Part shown: in pieces, positions 63,277 through 64,000 of the stretch | Numbering within the stretch: the first letter of the stretch is position 1 | Layout of the letters: the number at the start of each line of letters is the position of its first letter | DNA from: an uncultured Lentibacter sp. | Lineage (GTDB): Bacteria; Pseudomonadota; Alphaproteobacteria; Rhodobacterales; Rhodobacteraceae | Length of the DNA stretch: 64,000 nucleotides | NCBI GenBank assembly: GCA_947497495.1 | Contig: CANMGT010000001.1 | Location: 868,001-932,000, forward strand | Reading direction: 5' to 3' | Translations under genes and position numbers: made by a program | The notes under the pieces: generated by a model | Databases searched by the model: none | Told to the model about the DNA's origin: nothing | The model's input: the letters and a program-made list of their open reading frames with translations, nothing else

Positions 63277-63501
63277 GGGACATGGTTTCCTTGTTTTCTG
63301 CCGTTCGATGTACTTGCAGCAAAACTTGAAAACCAAGCCTTTTTAGAAACGACCATGACAGTGGAATGGCACACCAGCCATCAGTCGTTGCAAGTGATCA
63401 CCACCAAACAATTTAGAGAGGGAGTAATGAAAAAGAAAGCGACATGAAAGATATAGAATCTGCTTACTCGAATAATCGCACGCTCCTGATGCGGCTTTAG
63501 C
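63277..63501. other. AT-rich gap upstream of aroC
   Basis: 225 bases with no supported gene. It must hold the aroC promoter and the 3' flank of the next minus-strand gene. A 6-codon open frame with a good ribosome-binding site (63427-63447) is noted but not accepted as a gene. Confidence 0.5.
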
Positions 63502-64000
63502 CTAAGGACGCACGCTCTCTGACATGGCCAGATGGCGGATGAGACCAGCGGGCAGGGAATCCCCCAGATGACGCAGCAATTGCTTATAGTAGGCAAGCTG
63601 CGCCTTGGCATCGCCAGCAAACGTGGTGCGGATGTAACCTCCGATGCTAAACGTTTTACCATTTGTCATGACTTGGATGCGATGCTTGGGCGTGTCGCCA
63701 TTGCAGCCCTCTGTGACGTGCATCAGCGAGATATCGACACTTTTTCTTTTGTCGGCTGCATAGCCCCAGGACCAGGGCTCATACTCGCGGTACCGAAAGC
63801 TTGAGAGCTCAATTTTAACTTCAGCCGCCACGGTGGTGGTTTCCCCGCTTTGGCTGCTCGAAGATCCATTCCCACCCAGTTTGAGGCGACCAACGATGCC
63901 GAATTCGGCCATCAACGCAGTTGCTGTTGTCTCGACTTCGGACTTGGTCTGGCTGAATCCGCATGCTTTGATTGTCGCTTTGTTCGGGTTCTCGAGAATT
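63502..64000 (-). CDS. Unrecognised protein, N-terminus beyond window
   Basis: The open frame runs without stop from 63502 to the window edge, so at least 166 residues are visible and the N-terminus is missing. An in-frame ATG at 63912 and a TTG at 63915 lie inside it and are probably not the start, since the upstream segment (NPNKATIKACGFSQTKSEVE) reads as protein. It is polar, with a Ser/Gly-rich stretch (GGNGSSSSQSGE), aromatic residues (YREYEPWSWGYAAD) and a C-terminal helix (LAYYKQLLRHLGDSLPAG). No family recognised. Confidence 0.6.
   Translation of the reverse strand, partial: ILENPNKATIKACGFSQTKSEVETTATALMAEFGIVGRLKLGGNGSSSSQSGETTTVAAEVKIELSSFRYREYEPWSWGYAADKRKSVDISLMHVTEGCNGDTPKHRIQVMTNGKTFSIGGYIRTTFAGDAKAQLAYYKQLLRHLGDSLPAGLIRHLAMSESVRP

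Noticed and set aside
63427..63447. Six-codon open frame with good GGAG ribosome-binding site
   Set aside because: Too short to support; no attenuator structure or downstream plus-strand gene to explain a leader peptide.

Overview
The window looks like a stretch of a Roseobacter-group (Rhodobacteraceae, Alphaproteobacteria) chromosome. The evidence is the family content: a PetP/PetR regulator pair, a DUF3035 lipoprotein, a two-domain ALDH16 beside deoC, an SDHAF4-like small protein, a DUF4173 operon, a TupABC tungstate transporter and many polyamine-type ABC parts, with dense GC-rich coding. No rRNA, tRNA, CRISPR array, insertion sequence or prophage was recognised. Almost everything reads as intact core or common accessory metabolism.

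Layout. 1-8.1 kb: an acetylornithine-deacetylase-like gene (cut by the window edge) and an ectoine-hydrolase-like M24 gene, divergent from a polyamine-type ABC transporter operon that ends in a short-chain dehydrogenase; this is probably one uptake-and-catabolism locus. 8.4-13.3 kb: a branched-chain aminotransferase divergent from petP-petR, then a malonyl-CoA synthetase and a DMT transporter. 13.3-18.5 kb: a ThDP decarboxylase of the 2-ketoarginine type with a half-length DgoK-like partner, converging on a DUF4173 / response regulator / histidine kinase operon. 18.7-22.0 kb: deoC and ALDH16. 22.3-31.0 kb, all on the minus strand: two M16 peptidase-like proteins, a DUF3035 lipoprotein, lspA, purH, a heparinase-like protein and an rsmB-type methyltransferase.

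31-41.7 kb: a 59-residue SDHAF4 homologue, dapB, then rbfA / phosphodiester glycosidase / truB, a His/Met-rich exported protein, lrgAB, tupBCA, the 5-oxoprolinase genes pxpBCA, and dapA. 41.8-50.9 kb: a soluble lytic transglycosylase, a DMT transporter, a split MnmC pair (mnmD and a separate FAD oxidase, divergent), a hot-dog hydratase, a VOC protein, UDP-glucose dehydrogenase, and a CapD-type nucleotide-sugar dehydratase. 51.2-56.2 kb: a carnitine-like acyl-CoA cluster (CaiD-like, acyl-CoA ligase, acyl-CoA dehydrogenase) and a class II aldolase. 56.3-64 kb: small proteins, AMP nucleosidase, HU, another DMT transporter, a CcdA/thioredoxin-fold pair, an AEC transporter, aroC and the 3' part of an unrecognised gene.

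No clearly new multi-gene system was found. The observations most worth a second look are a hairpin that would bury the ribosome-binding site of the ectoine-hydrolase-like gene, the diamine/ectoine-type uptake locus itself, the half-length DgoK-like protein, a near-perfect large palindrome after ALDH16, and a recurrent TTAGAGAC word that occurs in one orientation and in several reading frames.
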